Assembly (NCBI GenBank): GCA_026989405.1
Contig: JALSJL010000019.1
Span: forward strand, 1 to 33,489
Length of the DNA: 33,489 nucleotides
Origin: Marinosulfonomonas sp.
GTDB lineage: Bacteria > Pseudomonadota > Alphaproteobacteria > Rhodobacterales > Rhodobacteraceae
Direction: 5' to 3'
Below are positions 22,040-29,690 of the stretch, one piece after another. Positions within the stretch are counted from its first letter, which is position 1. Each line of letters begins with the position of its first letter. Under the pieces are notes generated by a model, which was not told the DNA's origin, searched no databases, and was given only the letters and a program-made list of their open reading frames with translations. Position numbers and translations under genes: made by a program.

Positions 22040-22440
22040 CCGGCCTGGTCCTGAAGCTTGGTCCGCGTGAACGCGTTCTGGTCAACGGCGCGGTGATCGA
22101 GAATGGCGATCGCAGAAGCCGGATTTCGATTGTCACACCAAATGCAAACATCTTGCGACTGCGCGATGCAATTCACCCGGAAGAGGTGAACACGCCGGTC
22201 CGTCGCGTTTGCTACATCGCTCAGTTGGTCCTTTCAGGTGATGCGGAACCCGATGAAGCCAAGCCGCAATTGTTGCGTGGAATTGAGCAACTGAGCCAGG
22301 TTCTGACTGACGTCGACAGCCGAAAATTGTTGACGAACGCGACAGACTCCGTGTTGAGCGCGCAGTTCTATCAGGCGCTGAAAACCCTGCGCGGCCTTCT
22401 GCCGCGTGAGGAGCGCCTGATGGCCACAGGTCTGACATGA
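22036..22440 (+). CDS. flbT: flagellin translational regulator FlbT
   Basis: This is a 134-aa FlbT-family protein: MTGLVLKLGPRERVLVNGAVIENGDRRSRISI, then ILRLRDAIHPEEVNTPVRRVCYIAQLVLSGD and LKTLRGLLPREERLM. In Caulobacter FlbT binds the 5' leader of flagellin mRNA and couples flagellin synthesis to hook completion. The ATG at 22036 overlaps the flaF stop (ATGA), and its own stop overlaps the next ATG in the same way, so flaF, flbT and the DUF1217 gene are translated as a chain. The frame stays open upstream, but that extension is the shadow of flaF. Confidence 0.95.
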   Translation: MTGLVLKLGPRERVLVNGAVIENGDRRSRISIVTPNANILRLRDAIHPEEVNTPVRRVCYIAQLVLSGDAEPDEAKPQLLRGIEQLSQVLTDVDSRKLLTNATDSVLSAQFYQALKTLRGLLPREERLMATGLT

Positions 22441-23255
22441 GCCTCCAGCCGGTTCTGCCATTCGGTGGTGTTGCCGGCTGGTCCTTTCTGCAAAGAACGC
22501 GGGAAAGACAGTTGGAACTGGTCAATGCCTCGGGCCCTGCCCGCAGAGATACGGACCATTTCAGAGACAAGATTCAAGGTATCAATTCAGCGGAAGAGCT
22601 GGTGTCTGATCGCCGTCTTCTCCGGGTCGCGCTTGGTGCTTTCGGGTTGCAGGATGACATCGACAATCGCTACTTCGTTCGAAAGATCCTTGAAGGGGGC
22701 ACGCTGGATCAGGGATCGCTTGCCAACAGATTGTCGGACAAGAGATACCTTGAATTTTCCAAGGCATTCGGCTTCGGCGATTTCGACACGCCCAATACCA
22801 AGCTGTCGGATTTCCCGGATAAAATCATAGCGGCCTTTCAGGCTCAGGAGTTTGAAAGGGGAATCGGCGAACAGGACGAAAACATGCGACTTGCCCTGGG
22901 AGCGGATCGCGAGTTGGGGACCATCCTTGCCAAGGACACCTCGGACGATGGGTATTGGTTTTTTGTAATGGGCACGCCGCCGTTGAGACGGGTCTTTGAG
23001 GTGGCCCTCGGGTTGCCATCTTCTCTTTCGCGCCTTGGGATCGACCAGCAGCTGGAAGTGTTTCGCGAGAAAGCAGAAGCTGTTTTCGGAAAGGGTGAGA
23101 TCTCGCAATTCTCGGACCCGGAGAACCGCGAAGAACTTGTGCGCCGCTTCCTCGTTCGGGCTGAATCCGCCTCTTTTTCAGCAAGCCTTTCGCCGGGTGC
23201 GGCAGCTTTGACCCTTTTGAGCAATGCCGTCCCGTCCGGTGGACTATTCAGGTGA
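22437..23255 (+). CDS. DUF1217 family protein, flagellar cluster
   Basis: This 272-aa protein resembles the DUF1217 family found in flagellar loci of Alphaproteobacteria; the segments NRYFVRKILEGGTLDQGSLANRLSDKRYLEFSKAFGFGDF and GTPPLRRVFEVALGLPSSLSRLGIDQQLEVFREK are the basis. It has no signal peptide, membrane segment or known catalytic motif and is mainly helical. Its start overlaps flbT by 4 bp, tying it to flagellin regulation or export. Its last 12 bases overlap the end of the convergent fliI. The function is unknown: a chaperone or secreted structural part is possible, but nothing in the sequence decides this. Confidence 0.78.
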   Translation: MSLQPVLPFGGVAGWSFLQRTRERQLELVNASGPARRDTDHFRDKIQGINSAEELVSDRRLLRVALGAFGLQDDIDNRYFVRKILEGGTLDQGSLANRLSDKRYLEFSKAFGFGDFDTPNTKLSDFPDKIIAAFQAQEFERGIGEQDENMRLALGADRELGTILAKDTSDDGYWFFVMGTPPLRRVFEVALGLPSSLSRLGIDQQLEVFREKAEAVFGKGEISQFSDPENREELVRRFLVRAESASFSASLSPGAAALTLLSNAVPSGGLFR

Positions 23256-24650
23256 CAATGATCCGGCCGGTCGGCTCTCCATATCGCCAGAATGCTCGAA
23301 ACTGCCGGCTTCCGAATTGTCGGCCTCTCCTGTTCGGGGCAGCAAACAGGATTGGAGATCCGAAAAACTGGCGCCGATACCGCGATGCGCACTGCTTGCA
23401 ATGAACTGGTCCAGTTTTGGCCAGGCATCGATCGCGTCGTCTATTTCCGGGTCTGTGCCGGAGGTATACAAACCAGCACGGATCATCATTTCGTTGTTTT
23501 CATAGGTTCCCAGCAGGGCACGCGCCCGCGATATCATCGCGTTTTCGGCGTCGGTTGCGGCATGTGGCAACGCGCGCGAAACCGACCGGAGAATATCAAT
23601 TGCCGGAAACCGCCCTCGCTCGGCGATCTTGCGATCCAGCACCACATGACCGTCAAGGACGCCGCGTGTAATGTCCGCCACCGGTTCTTCCATGTCGGAA
23701 CCCGCAACCAGAACGCTGAAAATCGCAGTGATATCCGCGCCGGCCCCGACACCCGGCCCCGCGCGCTCGCAAAGCTGCATGATAAGGTGGGCGACCGACG
23801 GCGGATAGCCGCGCAAGGAATTGCCCTCACCGGTCGCAAGGGCAATTTCACGGTGTGCCTCGGCAAAACGCGTAAGCGAGTCTGCCAGAAACAGGACCTG
23901 CCTGCCCTGGTCTCGGAAGTGCTCGGCAATTGACATGGCGGCCCAAGCGCACCGGCGTCTTACGAGCGCTGACTGGTCCGAGGTCGCAGCAACAACCACT
24001 GCGCGTTTCATCCCGATCGGACCCAGTATGCGCTCGACAAACTCGCGAACCTCCCGCCCGCGCTCGCCAATCATGGCCACAACGACCACGTCGGTCTGAA
24101 GCCCGATCGCCAGTTTGCCCAAGAGCGTCGATTTCCCGACGCCAGACCCGGAGAACAACCCGATGCGTTGGCCCCGCACGATCGGAAGCATCGTGTTGAA
24201 CACCGACAACCCGGTTTCCAACCTCCCACCCAGCCCGCGCCTGTCGGCCGGGTTGATCGACAGACCCTGCAACGGACGAGGAACCGGGCCGGCAAGCAGC
24301 GGAGGGCCGGAAAGGGCCTTTCCGAAAGGGTCAACAATTCGCCCGATCCAGCTTTCATGCGGCGCTATCCGGTCTTCACCCAACAGAGCCACCCGATCAC
24401 CGACCCGCAGCCCGGACAGTGCACCATCCGGGAAGGCCGTCACGACATCGAGGTCTAGGTGCGTAACCTCGGCCAGAATGCACGAATTGGCCGCACCGTA
24501 GATTTCAACCAGATCACCAAGCGCTGCGACATCCGACAGGCCGGATATGTTGACAACCCCATGGCGAATATCGGCAATGCGTCCGATGCGCCTTACCGTT
24601 TTCAATACTTCAATTTCCGATTGCAGCGCCTCAAGTCCGATTTCCGCCAT
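23244..24650 (-). CDS. fliI: flagellar export ATPase FliI
   Basis: This 468-aa F1-beta-like ATPase is at the base of the flagellar type III export apparatus, where it helps unfold and release substrates. Walker A is GSGVGKST (168-175) within GLFSGSGVGKSTLLG. MIGERGREVREFVERILG, the Walker B segment VLFLADSLTRFAEAHREIALATGE and GSDMEEPVADITRGVLDGHVVLDRKIAERGRFPAIDIL are classic FliI motifs. The C terminus carries about 25 extra residues rich in Glu/Ser, beyond the usual end, overlapping the DUF1217 gene tail. A CAGGAG ribosome site precedes the ATG. The gene is alone on its strand and divergent from flgB; the usual partner fliJ may be the gene at 29322-29690. Confidence 0.96.
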   Translation of the reverse strand: MAEIGLEALQSEIEVLKTVRRIGRIADIRHGVVNISGLSDVAALGDLVEIYGAANSCILAEVTHLDLDVVTAFPDGALSGLRVGDRVALLGEDRIAPHESWIGRIVDPFGKALSGPPLLAGPVPRPLQGLSINPADRRGLGGRLETGLSVFNTMLPIVRGQRIGLFSGSGVGKSTLLGKLAIGLQTDVVVVAMIGERGREVREFVERILGPIGMKRAVVVAATSDQSALVRRRCAWAAMSIAEHFRDQGRQVLFLADSLTRFAEAHREIALATGEGNSLRGYPPSVAHLIMQLCERAGPGVGAGADITAIFSVLVAGSDMEEPVADITRGVLDGHVVLDRKIAERGRFPAIDILRSVSRALPHAATDAENAMISRARALLGTYENNEMMIRAGLYTSGTDPEIDDAIDAWPKLDQFIASSAHRGIGASFSDLQSCLLPRTGEADNSEAGSFEHSGDMESRPAGSLSPE

Positions 24651-24693
24651 TGGCCTCTCCTGTTTGTTGAAACTGTTTTTAAAGGAATCAGGG

Positions 24694-24708
24694 TTAAGCC
24701 TTAGTTGA
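24694..24708. promoter_or_regulatory. CtrA-like box between fliI and flgB
   Basis: TTAAGCCTTAGTTGA matches the CtrA full site TTAA-N7-TTAA with one mismatch (TTGA). It lies in the divergent fliI-flgB gap, 24 bases before the flgB GTG. CtrA is the usual upstream regulator of flagellar genes in Rhodobacterales. A single match this short may be chance. Confidence 0.35.
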
Positions 24709-24731
24709 AGACGGTCCAGGGAGAAGCCCGG

Positions 24732-25121
24732 GTGTTAGACAAGATAGAGTTATTTCAGAAGGCCTTCGGGCTGGCGCGACATGCAGCTTCGCGCCAAGCC
24801 ATAGCCGCGCGCAATGTCGCAAATGCGGACACGCCGGGCTACAAGGCCAAGGATCTTGCGCCGTTTGCTCAGACATATCGGTCGGGGATGCTTGATCCCG
24901 GCCTGAAAACCAGCCGCAGCCGCCATATCCAGATAGAGCCGACCGAGGGCCCGATTTCGCGCGCCCTGCCGGACGACGGAGCGGTTTCGCCCAATGGAAA
25001 CTCGGTTTCTCTGGAAACGGAAATGGTCCGGGCCACCGATATCAGAAAGCAGCATGAGCTGGCCTTGTCGGTCTATTCGACCTCGCTGAACATCCTGCGC
25101 ACCAGCCTTGGCCGAAAGTGA
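24732..25121 (+). CDS. flgB: flagellar basal-body rod protein FlgB
   Basis: This 129-aa proximal rod subunit is exported by the flagellar type III system. The N-terminal rod signature is ARHAASRQAIAARNVANADTPGYKAKDLAPF (about 16-46) and the C-terminal helix is DIRKQHELALSVYSTSLNILRTSLGRK. The GTG start at 24732 follows GGGAGAA; an in-frame TTG at 24705 is less likely and lies in the CtrA-like box. It is the first gene of a long plus-strand rod/ring operon running to fliL. Confidence 0.94.
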   Translation: MLDKIELFQKAFGLARHAASRQAIAARNVANADTPGYKAKDLAPFAQTYRSGMLDPGLKTSRSRHIQIEPTEGPISRALPDDGAVSPNGNSVSLETEMVRATDIRKQHELALSVYSTSLNILRTSLGRK

Positions 25122-25137
25122 ATGGGGAATTCGGGAT

Positions 25138-25530
25138 ATGAATGAACTTGCAAATACGCTTGCGGTTTCTGCCAGCGGCATGAAGGCACAAGCCGGCAGA
25201 CTTCGGTTTCTTTCCGAAAATATCGCGAACGCCGACACCCCGGGGTATCGGCGCAAGACAGCAACCTTCGATCAGGACATGCAGGCCGGACAAGCAACCG
25301 GCCAGGTCACGACCGGGCCGGTCGTGCTTGATCAGCAGCCCCTTGCGCGGATCTATTCGCCGGGCCACCCGCTGGCAGATGAAAACGGCTATTACGACGG
25401 CTCGAATGTTGATCTGATAGTCGAAATTGCGGACGCGCGCGAAGCGCAACGCAGCTATGAGGCGAACCTCAAAATGTTCGAGCAGGCCCGGCAAATGTCG
25501 CAAAGCCTGCTCCAGCTACTTCGCAGATAG
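25138..25530 (+). CDS. flgC: flagellar basal-body rod protein FlgC
   Basis: This is a 130-aa rod subunit. The conserved N-terminal part is LAVSASGMKAQAGRLRFLSENIANADTPGYRRKTATF, and the C-terminal FlgC signature is YDGSNVDLIVEIADAREAQRSYEANLKMFEQARQM. The ATG at 25138 is preferred over one at 25108 because it gives the family N terminus; its ribosome site is weak, suggesting coupling to flgB 16 bp upstream. Confidence 0.95.
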   Translation: MNELANTLAVSASGMKAQAGRLRFLSENIANADTPGYRRKTATFDQDMQAGQATGQVTTGPVVLDQQPLARIYSPGHPLADENGYYDGSNVDLIVEIADAREAQRSYEANLKMFEQARQMSQSLLQLLRR

Positions 25531-25541
25531 AGGAGACCAGA

Positions 25542-25829
25542 ATGGACTTACGTTCCTCAGTTGCCGCACAACAATATGCAGCGACCCGCCCGGCAACGGC
25601 AGCAAAGCAGGCGCCGGGCGGAATGGGCGGCCTTGAAAAGGCTGCCCAGGATTTTGCGCAAACCCTGCAGAAGGGCGAAGAAACCGCCCTGTCTGCCATG
25701 GCTGGTGGCGCTGACGCGCATTCCCTGGTGCAGGCCCTTGCGCAAACCGAGCTTGCGGTAGAAACCGCGGTCACCGTTCGGGACAAGGTCGTCGAAGCAT
25801 ACCAGGAAATACTTCGGATGCCGGTCTGA
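25542..25829 (+). CDS. fliE: flagellar hook-basal body complex protein FliE
   Basis: This 95-aa adaptor links the MS ring (FliF) to the rod. The family C-terminal segment is ADAHSLVQALAQTELAVETAVTVRDKVVEAYQEILRMPV (about 57-95), which is diagnostic. The N terminus is Ala/Gly-rich. An AGGAGA ribosome site precedes the ATG, and the gene lies between flgC and fliQ with gaps of 11 and 3 bp. Confidence 0.94.
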   Translation: MDLRSSVAAQQYAATRPATAAKQAPGGMGGLEKAAQDFAQTLQKGEETALSAMAGGADAHSLVQALAQTELAVETAVTVRDKVVEAYQEILRMPV

Positions 25830-25832
25830 GCC

Positions 25833-26099
25833 ATGGATGAAATCGTATTCTTTGACACGATGCGGCAGGCTCTCTGGATCGCTGTGGTGATTTCCATGCC
25901 GATCCTTGTTGCGGCCCTTGTCGTCGGCGTTGCGGTCGGCCTGTTTCAGGCCTTGACCTCGGTTCAGGAAATGACGCTGACCTTCGTGCCCAAACTTGCC
26001 GCAATTCTTGTCGTGTTCTGGGCAAGCATGGGCTTCATGACCCAGCAACTCACTGGTTTTTTCGCAACGCGAATAGTTCCCTTGATCGCGGGGATCTGA
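25833..26099 (+). CDS. fliQ: flagellar export gate protein FliQ
   Basis: This 88-aa inner-membrane protein has two transmembrane helices (about 14-38 and 52-75) joined by the conserved loop FQALTSVQEMTLTFVPK. FliP, FliQ and FliR form the helical export gate (5:4:1). Here fliQ sits alone among rod genes, 3 bp after fliE and 3 bp before flgF, while fliR is in another operon at 30775 and fliP is outside the window. Confidence 0.95.
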   Translation: MDEIVFFDTMRQALWIAVVISMPILVAALVVGVAVGLFQALTSVQEMTLTFVPKLAAILVVFWASMGFMTQQLTGFFATRIVPLIAGI

Positions 26100-26102
26100 G
26101 CC

Positions 26103-26819
26103 ATGGACAACGCAAATTATGTTACTCTGACGCGGCAATCCGGCCTGTTGCGCGAAATGCAAGCGGTGGCCAACAATATTGCGAATATCGCAACGACCGG
26201 TTTCCGAAAAGAAGGGCTGGTCTTTTCCGAATTTGTTCAAAGCACGGGCGCTGATACTGCTTCGTTGTCGATGGCTCTGGGCGATGTGCGCGCCACATTC
26301 CAAACCCAGGGAAGCCTCAGTCGAACCGGTGCAACCTTCGATCTTGCAATCGAGGGCGAAGGTTTTTTTGTGGTCTCCACACCCGAAGGCGATCAGTTGA
26401 CCCGCGCCGGCAGTTTCACACCCGACGCCGAAGGGTTGCTGGCAACACCCGACGGATACCACCTGCAAGGCTCGGGCGGCGCGCCGATCTTCATTCCACC
26501 AGATGCCGGAAGCGTCAAAATCGCAGCGGATGGAACCCTTTCGGTCGGCGACGTGCCAATTGCAAAAATCGGCATATTTCGTCCCGACAACCCACTGGAA
26601 ATCGAGCGGAAACAGGGTGTACGGTTCGCCGTTCAGGGCCCGATCTCACCTGTTGAAAACAGCGTGATCCTGCAGGGGTTTCTGGAAGATTCCAACGTCA
26701 ACCCCGTCGCCGAGATCGCTCGAATGATCGAGGTTCAGAGAGCGTATGAACTCGGGCAGGCATTTCTCGACAAGGAAGATGAGCGTATCCGCTCAGTCCT
26801 TCAAACGCTCGGAAAATAG
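26103..26819 (+). CDS. flgF: flagellar basal-body rod protein FlgF
   Basis: This is a 238-aa proximal rod subunit. The N terminus NYVTLTRQSGLLREMQAVANNIANIATTGFRKEGLVF is a rod-family signature. The beta-rich middle part includes FDLAIEGEGFFVVSTPEGDQLTRAGSF, and the end has the C-terminal coiled-coil segment EIARMIEVQRAYELGQAFLDKEDERI. Length and the short N-terminal region distinguish it from FlgG, which follows 9 bp downstream. Confidence 0.94.
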   Translation: MDNANYVTLTRQSGLLREMQAVANNIANIATTGFRKEGLVFSEFVQSTGADTASLSMALGDVRATFQTQGSLSRTGATFDLAIEGEGFFVVSTPEGDQLTRAGSFTPDAEGLLATPDGYHLQGSGGAPIFIPPDAGSVKIAADGTLSVGDVPIAKIGIFRPDNPLEIERKQGVRFAVQGPISPVENSVILQGFLEDSNVNPVAEIARMIEVQRAYELGQAFLDKEDERIRSVLQTLGK

Positions 26820-26828
26820 GAGAGTAAC

Positions 26829-27614
26829 ATGCGTGCCCTGAAAATTGCGGCAACCGGAATGAGCGCCCAGCAGCTCAGGGTCGAGGTCATCTCGAACAAC
26901 CTCGCCAACATGAATACGACCGGCTACAACCCGCGCCGTGCCGAGTTTTCGGATTTGCACTACCAGCAGATGTCACGCGCCGGCTCCATCAACGCGGCCG
27001 ACGGAACGGTCTTGCCGACGGGCGTTCAGCTTGGTCTCGGCGTGCGGGCCGCATCGGTAACCGTGAATGTGTCCCAGGGTTCGCTCAGCGAAACCAACGG
27101 GGATCTGGATTTCGCCATCGAGGGGCCCGGTTACTTTGAGGTTACTCTGCCATCGGGGCGGGCCGCCTATACGCGCGACGGGTCACTGAAACGCTCCGGC
27201 GACGGGTTGATCGTGACATCCGACGGGCATGCGGTCGTGCCGGAGATTGTCATACCGGCCGATGCGAGAAGCATATCGGTGAATGCGGAGGGTGAAGTAT
27301 TTGCCTACTTCAACGACCGTGTCGAAGCAGAGCTTTTGGGCCAGTTTTCACTTGCTGGGTTTTCAAACGAAAAGGGGTTGGAAGCAATCGGCGGGAACCT
27401 GTTTCTCGAGACTGCGGCCTCGGGGTCGGCACTGGTCGGATCGCCTGGCGAAAACGGGCTGGGCACTTTGCGTCACGGATATCTTGAAGACTCATCGGTC
27501 GATGCCGTGCGCGAGGTGACCGAACTGATCGAAGCCCAGCGCGGCTATGAGCTGAACGCCAAGGTCATCACCGCCGCCGATCAGATGCTGGCCGCCACCA
27601 CGCAAGTCCGCTGA
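26829..27614 (+). CDS. flgG: flagellar basal-body rod protein FlgG (distal rod)
   Basis: This is a 261-aa distal rod subunit. N terminus: MRALKIAATGMSAQQLRVEVISNNLANMNTTGYNPRRAEFSDLHYQQM. Middle: LDFAIEGPGYFEVTLPSGRAAYTRDGSLKRSGDGLIVTSDGH. C terminus: YLEDSSVDAVREVTELIEAQRGYELNAKVITAADQMLAATTQVR. These fit FlgG closely at the usual length. AGGAGAG lies 5 bases before the ATG, and flgA begins one base after its stop. Confidence 0.97.
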   Translation: MRALKIAATGMSAQQLRVEVISNNLANMNTTGYNPRRAEFSDLHYQQMSRAGSINAADGTVLPTGVQLGLGVRAASVTVNVSQGSLSETNGDLDFAIEGPGYFEVTLPSGRAAYTRDGSLKRSGDGLIVTSDGHAVVPEIVIPADARSISVNAEGEVFAYFNDRVEAELLGQFSLAGFSNEKGLEAIGGNLFLETAASGSALVGSPGENGLGTLRHGYLEDSSVDAVREVTELIEAQRGYELNAKVITAADQMLAATTQVR

Positions 27615-27615
27615 C

Positions 27616-28062
27616 ATGAAACTTGTCCTGTCGATCACCGCAGTTCTTTTTGCCGGCGCACTGAGCGCCCAGGCCGAGGTGGTCGTTGCCTCCCGGACAC
27701 TGAAAAGCCGGGCAATCCTGCAGCCAGACGATCTGGAATTGCGCGAGGGCAGCGACGCGGGGGCGTTCTCGGATATTGCGGATATTGTCGGGTTGGAAGC
27801 GCGCGTCGTGCTATACCAGGGACGCCCGATCACACGAGGCGACGTCGGACCGCCTGCATTGATCGAACGAAATCAGTTGATCACCGTCATCTTCAAACGG
27901 GGCGGGTTGACGATCTCGGCTGAAGCCAGATCGCTTGGTCGTGCAGCCGTCGGAGAACGCTTGCGAGTCATGAATACCGCATCGCGAAAAACCGTCACCG
28001 GAACGGTCACACCCGATGGGGATGTGATTGTCGGTGACGTGCAGCCCCCCGCCTCAAACTAG
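27616..28062 (+). CDS. flgA: flagellar P-ring assembly chaperone FlgA
   Basis: This 148-aa periplasmic protein helps FlgI form the P ring. A Sec signal peptide covers about residues 1-20 (KLVLSITAVLFAGALSAQA, cleavage before EVVVASR). The mature part has the SAF-like segment RAILQPDDLELRE, then VGLEARVVLYQGRPITRGDVGPPALIERNQLITVIFKRGGLTISAEARSLGRAAVGERLRVMN, typical of FlgA's C-terminal domain. It is shorter than enterobacterial FlgA (about 219 aa) but normal for Alphaproteobacteria. flgI, its usual client, is not in the window. Confidence 0.94.
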   Translation: MKLVLSITAVLFAGALSAQAEVVVASRTLKSRAILQPDDLELREGSDAGAFSDIADIVGLEARVVLYQGRPITRGDVGPPALIERNQLITVIFKRGGLTISAEARSLGRAAVGERLRVMNTASRKTVTGTVTPDGDVIVGDVQPPASN

Positions 28063-28070
28063 GATCTGGA

Positions 28071-28790
28071 ATGCGAACTCTTCCCTTTTTGATATTGCTC
28101 TTGTCGGCATGCTCCGGCCTGAAAAACGCAATTGAGCCACCAAACCTGACACCGGCTTCGCAAGGTGCGGAAATGCAGGCCATGGTATCGCCGGGACAAG
28201 TCGGCCAGGTCGACCGCAGGTCAGTCATGGACGCAGCCTCGCTCTGGAGTTCCGGGCGCCAGTCGCTGCTGGGCGATCGGCGGGCCGTGGTGCGCGGCGA
28301 TATCCTGACCGTTACGATCGAAATTGACGACAAGGCCGAATTTTCAAATTCGTCAACCCGCAAGCGGGCCGGCTCGGACTCGCTGGCAATCCCTTCCCTC
28401 CTCGGACTGCCACAACGGATTGCGCCGATCCTGCCGGAAGGCGCGACACTGGACCCCGCGGTTTCGACCTCTTCATCGAGCACATCAAGCGGCGACGGAT
28501 CCGTGCGCCGAAAGGAAAAACTGACATTGCGGGTGGCCGCCACGATTATCGATGTGCTGCCCAACGGGGTGCTTTATATTGAAGGGTCGCAGGAAGTCCG
28601 CGTCAACTTCGAAATCCGCGAGCTGCTCGTTGCCGGCTACATCCGGCCGGAAGACATATCGCGGCAAAATGAAATTACCTACGACAAGATCGCGTCTGCC
28701 CGGATATCGTATGGGGGCAGAGGGTCGATTTCCGATGCGCAGCAACCCCGATACGGGCAGCGTTTTCTTGACAAGATACTGCCGTTCTAG
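28071..28790 (+). CDS. flgH: flagellar L-ring protein FlgH
   Basis: This 239-aa lipoprotein forms the outer-membrane L ring. The signal peptide ends in a lipobox (LLSAC) with lipidated Cys14. The FlgH signatures RAVVRGDILTVTIEIDDKAEFSNSSTRKR and LPNGVLYIEGSQEVRVNFEIRELLVAGYIRPEDISRQNEI are clear, and the end (YGQRFLDKILPF) is typical. It follows flgA by 8 bp and is followed by fliL. Confidence 0.96.
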   Translation: MRTLPFLILLLSACSGLKNAIEPPNLTPASQGAEMQAMVSPGQVGQVDRRSVMDAASLWSSGRQSLLGDRRAVVRGDILTVTIEIDDKAEFSNSSTRKRAGSDSLAIPSLLGLPQRIAPILPEGATLDPAVSTSSSSTSSGDGSVRRKEKLTLRVAATIIDVLPNGVLYIEGSQEVRVNFEIRELLVAGYIRPEDISRQNEITYDKIASARISYGGRGSISDAQQPRYGQRFLDKILPF

Positions 28791-28798
28791 GGGTTCAA

Positions 28799-29302
28799 AT
28801 GGGCAAGATTCTTCCAATAATCATAGCTGTGGCCGGGCTGGGAAGCGGGCTTGGCGCCGGCATGGCCTTGCGCCCTGAACCGGCGGCCACGGCCGATGTT
28901 ACGGGTGACTGCAGTGGTCAGCCTGCCGAAATTTCTGCATCCGCGGATGCGGAAATGTCAGAGTCCGATGAAGGCCAGACCCGCAATTATGTCAAACTGA
29001 ACAATCAGTTCGTTGTCCCGGTGGTCAATGAAGGACGCGTTTCGGCGTTGGTCGTGATGTCCTTGAGTCTTGAGCTTTCTTCCGGCGGACCCGAGCAGGT
29101 GTTCAAACTGGAGCCGAAGATAAGAGACGCATTCCTGCAAGTTCTGTTTGATCACGCCAACATCGGCGGTTTTGACGGAGAGTTCACAAACAGCCGCAAT
29201 ATGGACCTGCTGCGGCGGTCTCTGCTCGATGTTGCAAAAAAGGTTCTTGGCCCGACGGTGGTGAACGTGCTGATCGTTGACGTCGTGCGGCAAGACACCT
29301 GA
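28799..29302 (+). CDS. fliL: FliL-like flagellar basal body-associated protein
   Basis: This is a 167-aa single-pass inner-membrane protein. Residues 4-24 are a hydrophobic anchor (GKILPIIIAVAGLGSGLGAGM), followed by an acidic linker (about 28-62). The periplasmic FliL domain contains YVKLNNQFVVPVVNEGRVSALVVMSLSLELS and the C-terminal helical part IRDAFLQVLFDHANIGGFDG to VNVLIVDVVRQD. FliL rings surround the stator and aid torque. The gene is last in the flgB operon and converges on the FliJ-like gene with a 19-bp gap and no terminator visible. Confidence 0.87.
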   Translation: MGKILPIIIAVAGLGSGLGAGMALRPEPAATADVTGDCSGQPAEISASADAEMSESDEGQTRNYVKLNNQFVVPVVNEGRVSALVVMSLSLELSSGGPEQVFKLEPKIRDAFLQVLFDHANIGGFDGEFTNSRNMDLLRRSLLDVAKKVLGPTVVNVLIVDVVRQDT

Positions 29303-29321
29303 AAACCTGCTGGCGCCCGGT

Positions 29322-29690
29322 CTATCGGCGATTGCCTTGCAAATTGCAGCCGGCCACTGTTTTTTCGAATGCATCAAAACGACCAAGGGCAACGGCGGCC
29401 TGTTTCTTTTGGGTTTCCACCCTGGCTTCCGCCAACAGTATGTCGCGCCTGATCTCTGATCGTTTCTGGTCGATCCATCTTAGATACAAGGCTTCACTGG
29501 CCAGCCCTTGTGCCGAAGTTTCCGGCCTTGGGTTTTCATTTGCGCCACAAGTGGCTCGCTTGTTTGACCAATGGGCAAGTTCTTTGCAGTGCAGCTCGCG
29601 TTCCGCGGCAGCCGCAGAGACTTTCGCGATTTCGACGTCGCGCACCATCGCCAGAAGTTCAAGAAGTTCCCTTTCGCGCGAACCCGTCAT
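29322..29690 (-). CDS. small coiled-coil flagellar protein, probably FliJ-like
   Basis: This 122-aa, highly charged helical protein has an N-terminal segment SRERELLELLAMVRDVEIAKVSAAAAERELHCKELA and a C-terminal segment LRWIDQKRSEIRRDILLAEARVETQKKQAAVALGRFDAFEKTV that look like an antiparallel coiled coil, the architecture of FliJ, the stalk-like partner of FliI. The ATG at 29690 overlaps the flhB stop (ATGA); an in-frame TTG at 29702 is less likely. Identity to FliJ proteins is typically too low to confirm by eye, so the gene may also be an export chaperone peculiar to this group. Confidence 0.65.
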   Translation of the reverse strand: MTGSRERELLELLAMVRDVEIAKVSAAAAERELHCKELAHWSNKRATCGANENPRPETSAQGLASEALYLRWIDQKRSEIRRDILLAEARVETQKKQAAVALGRFDAFEKTVAGCNLQGNRR

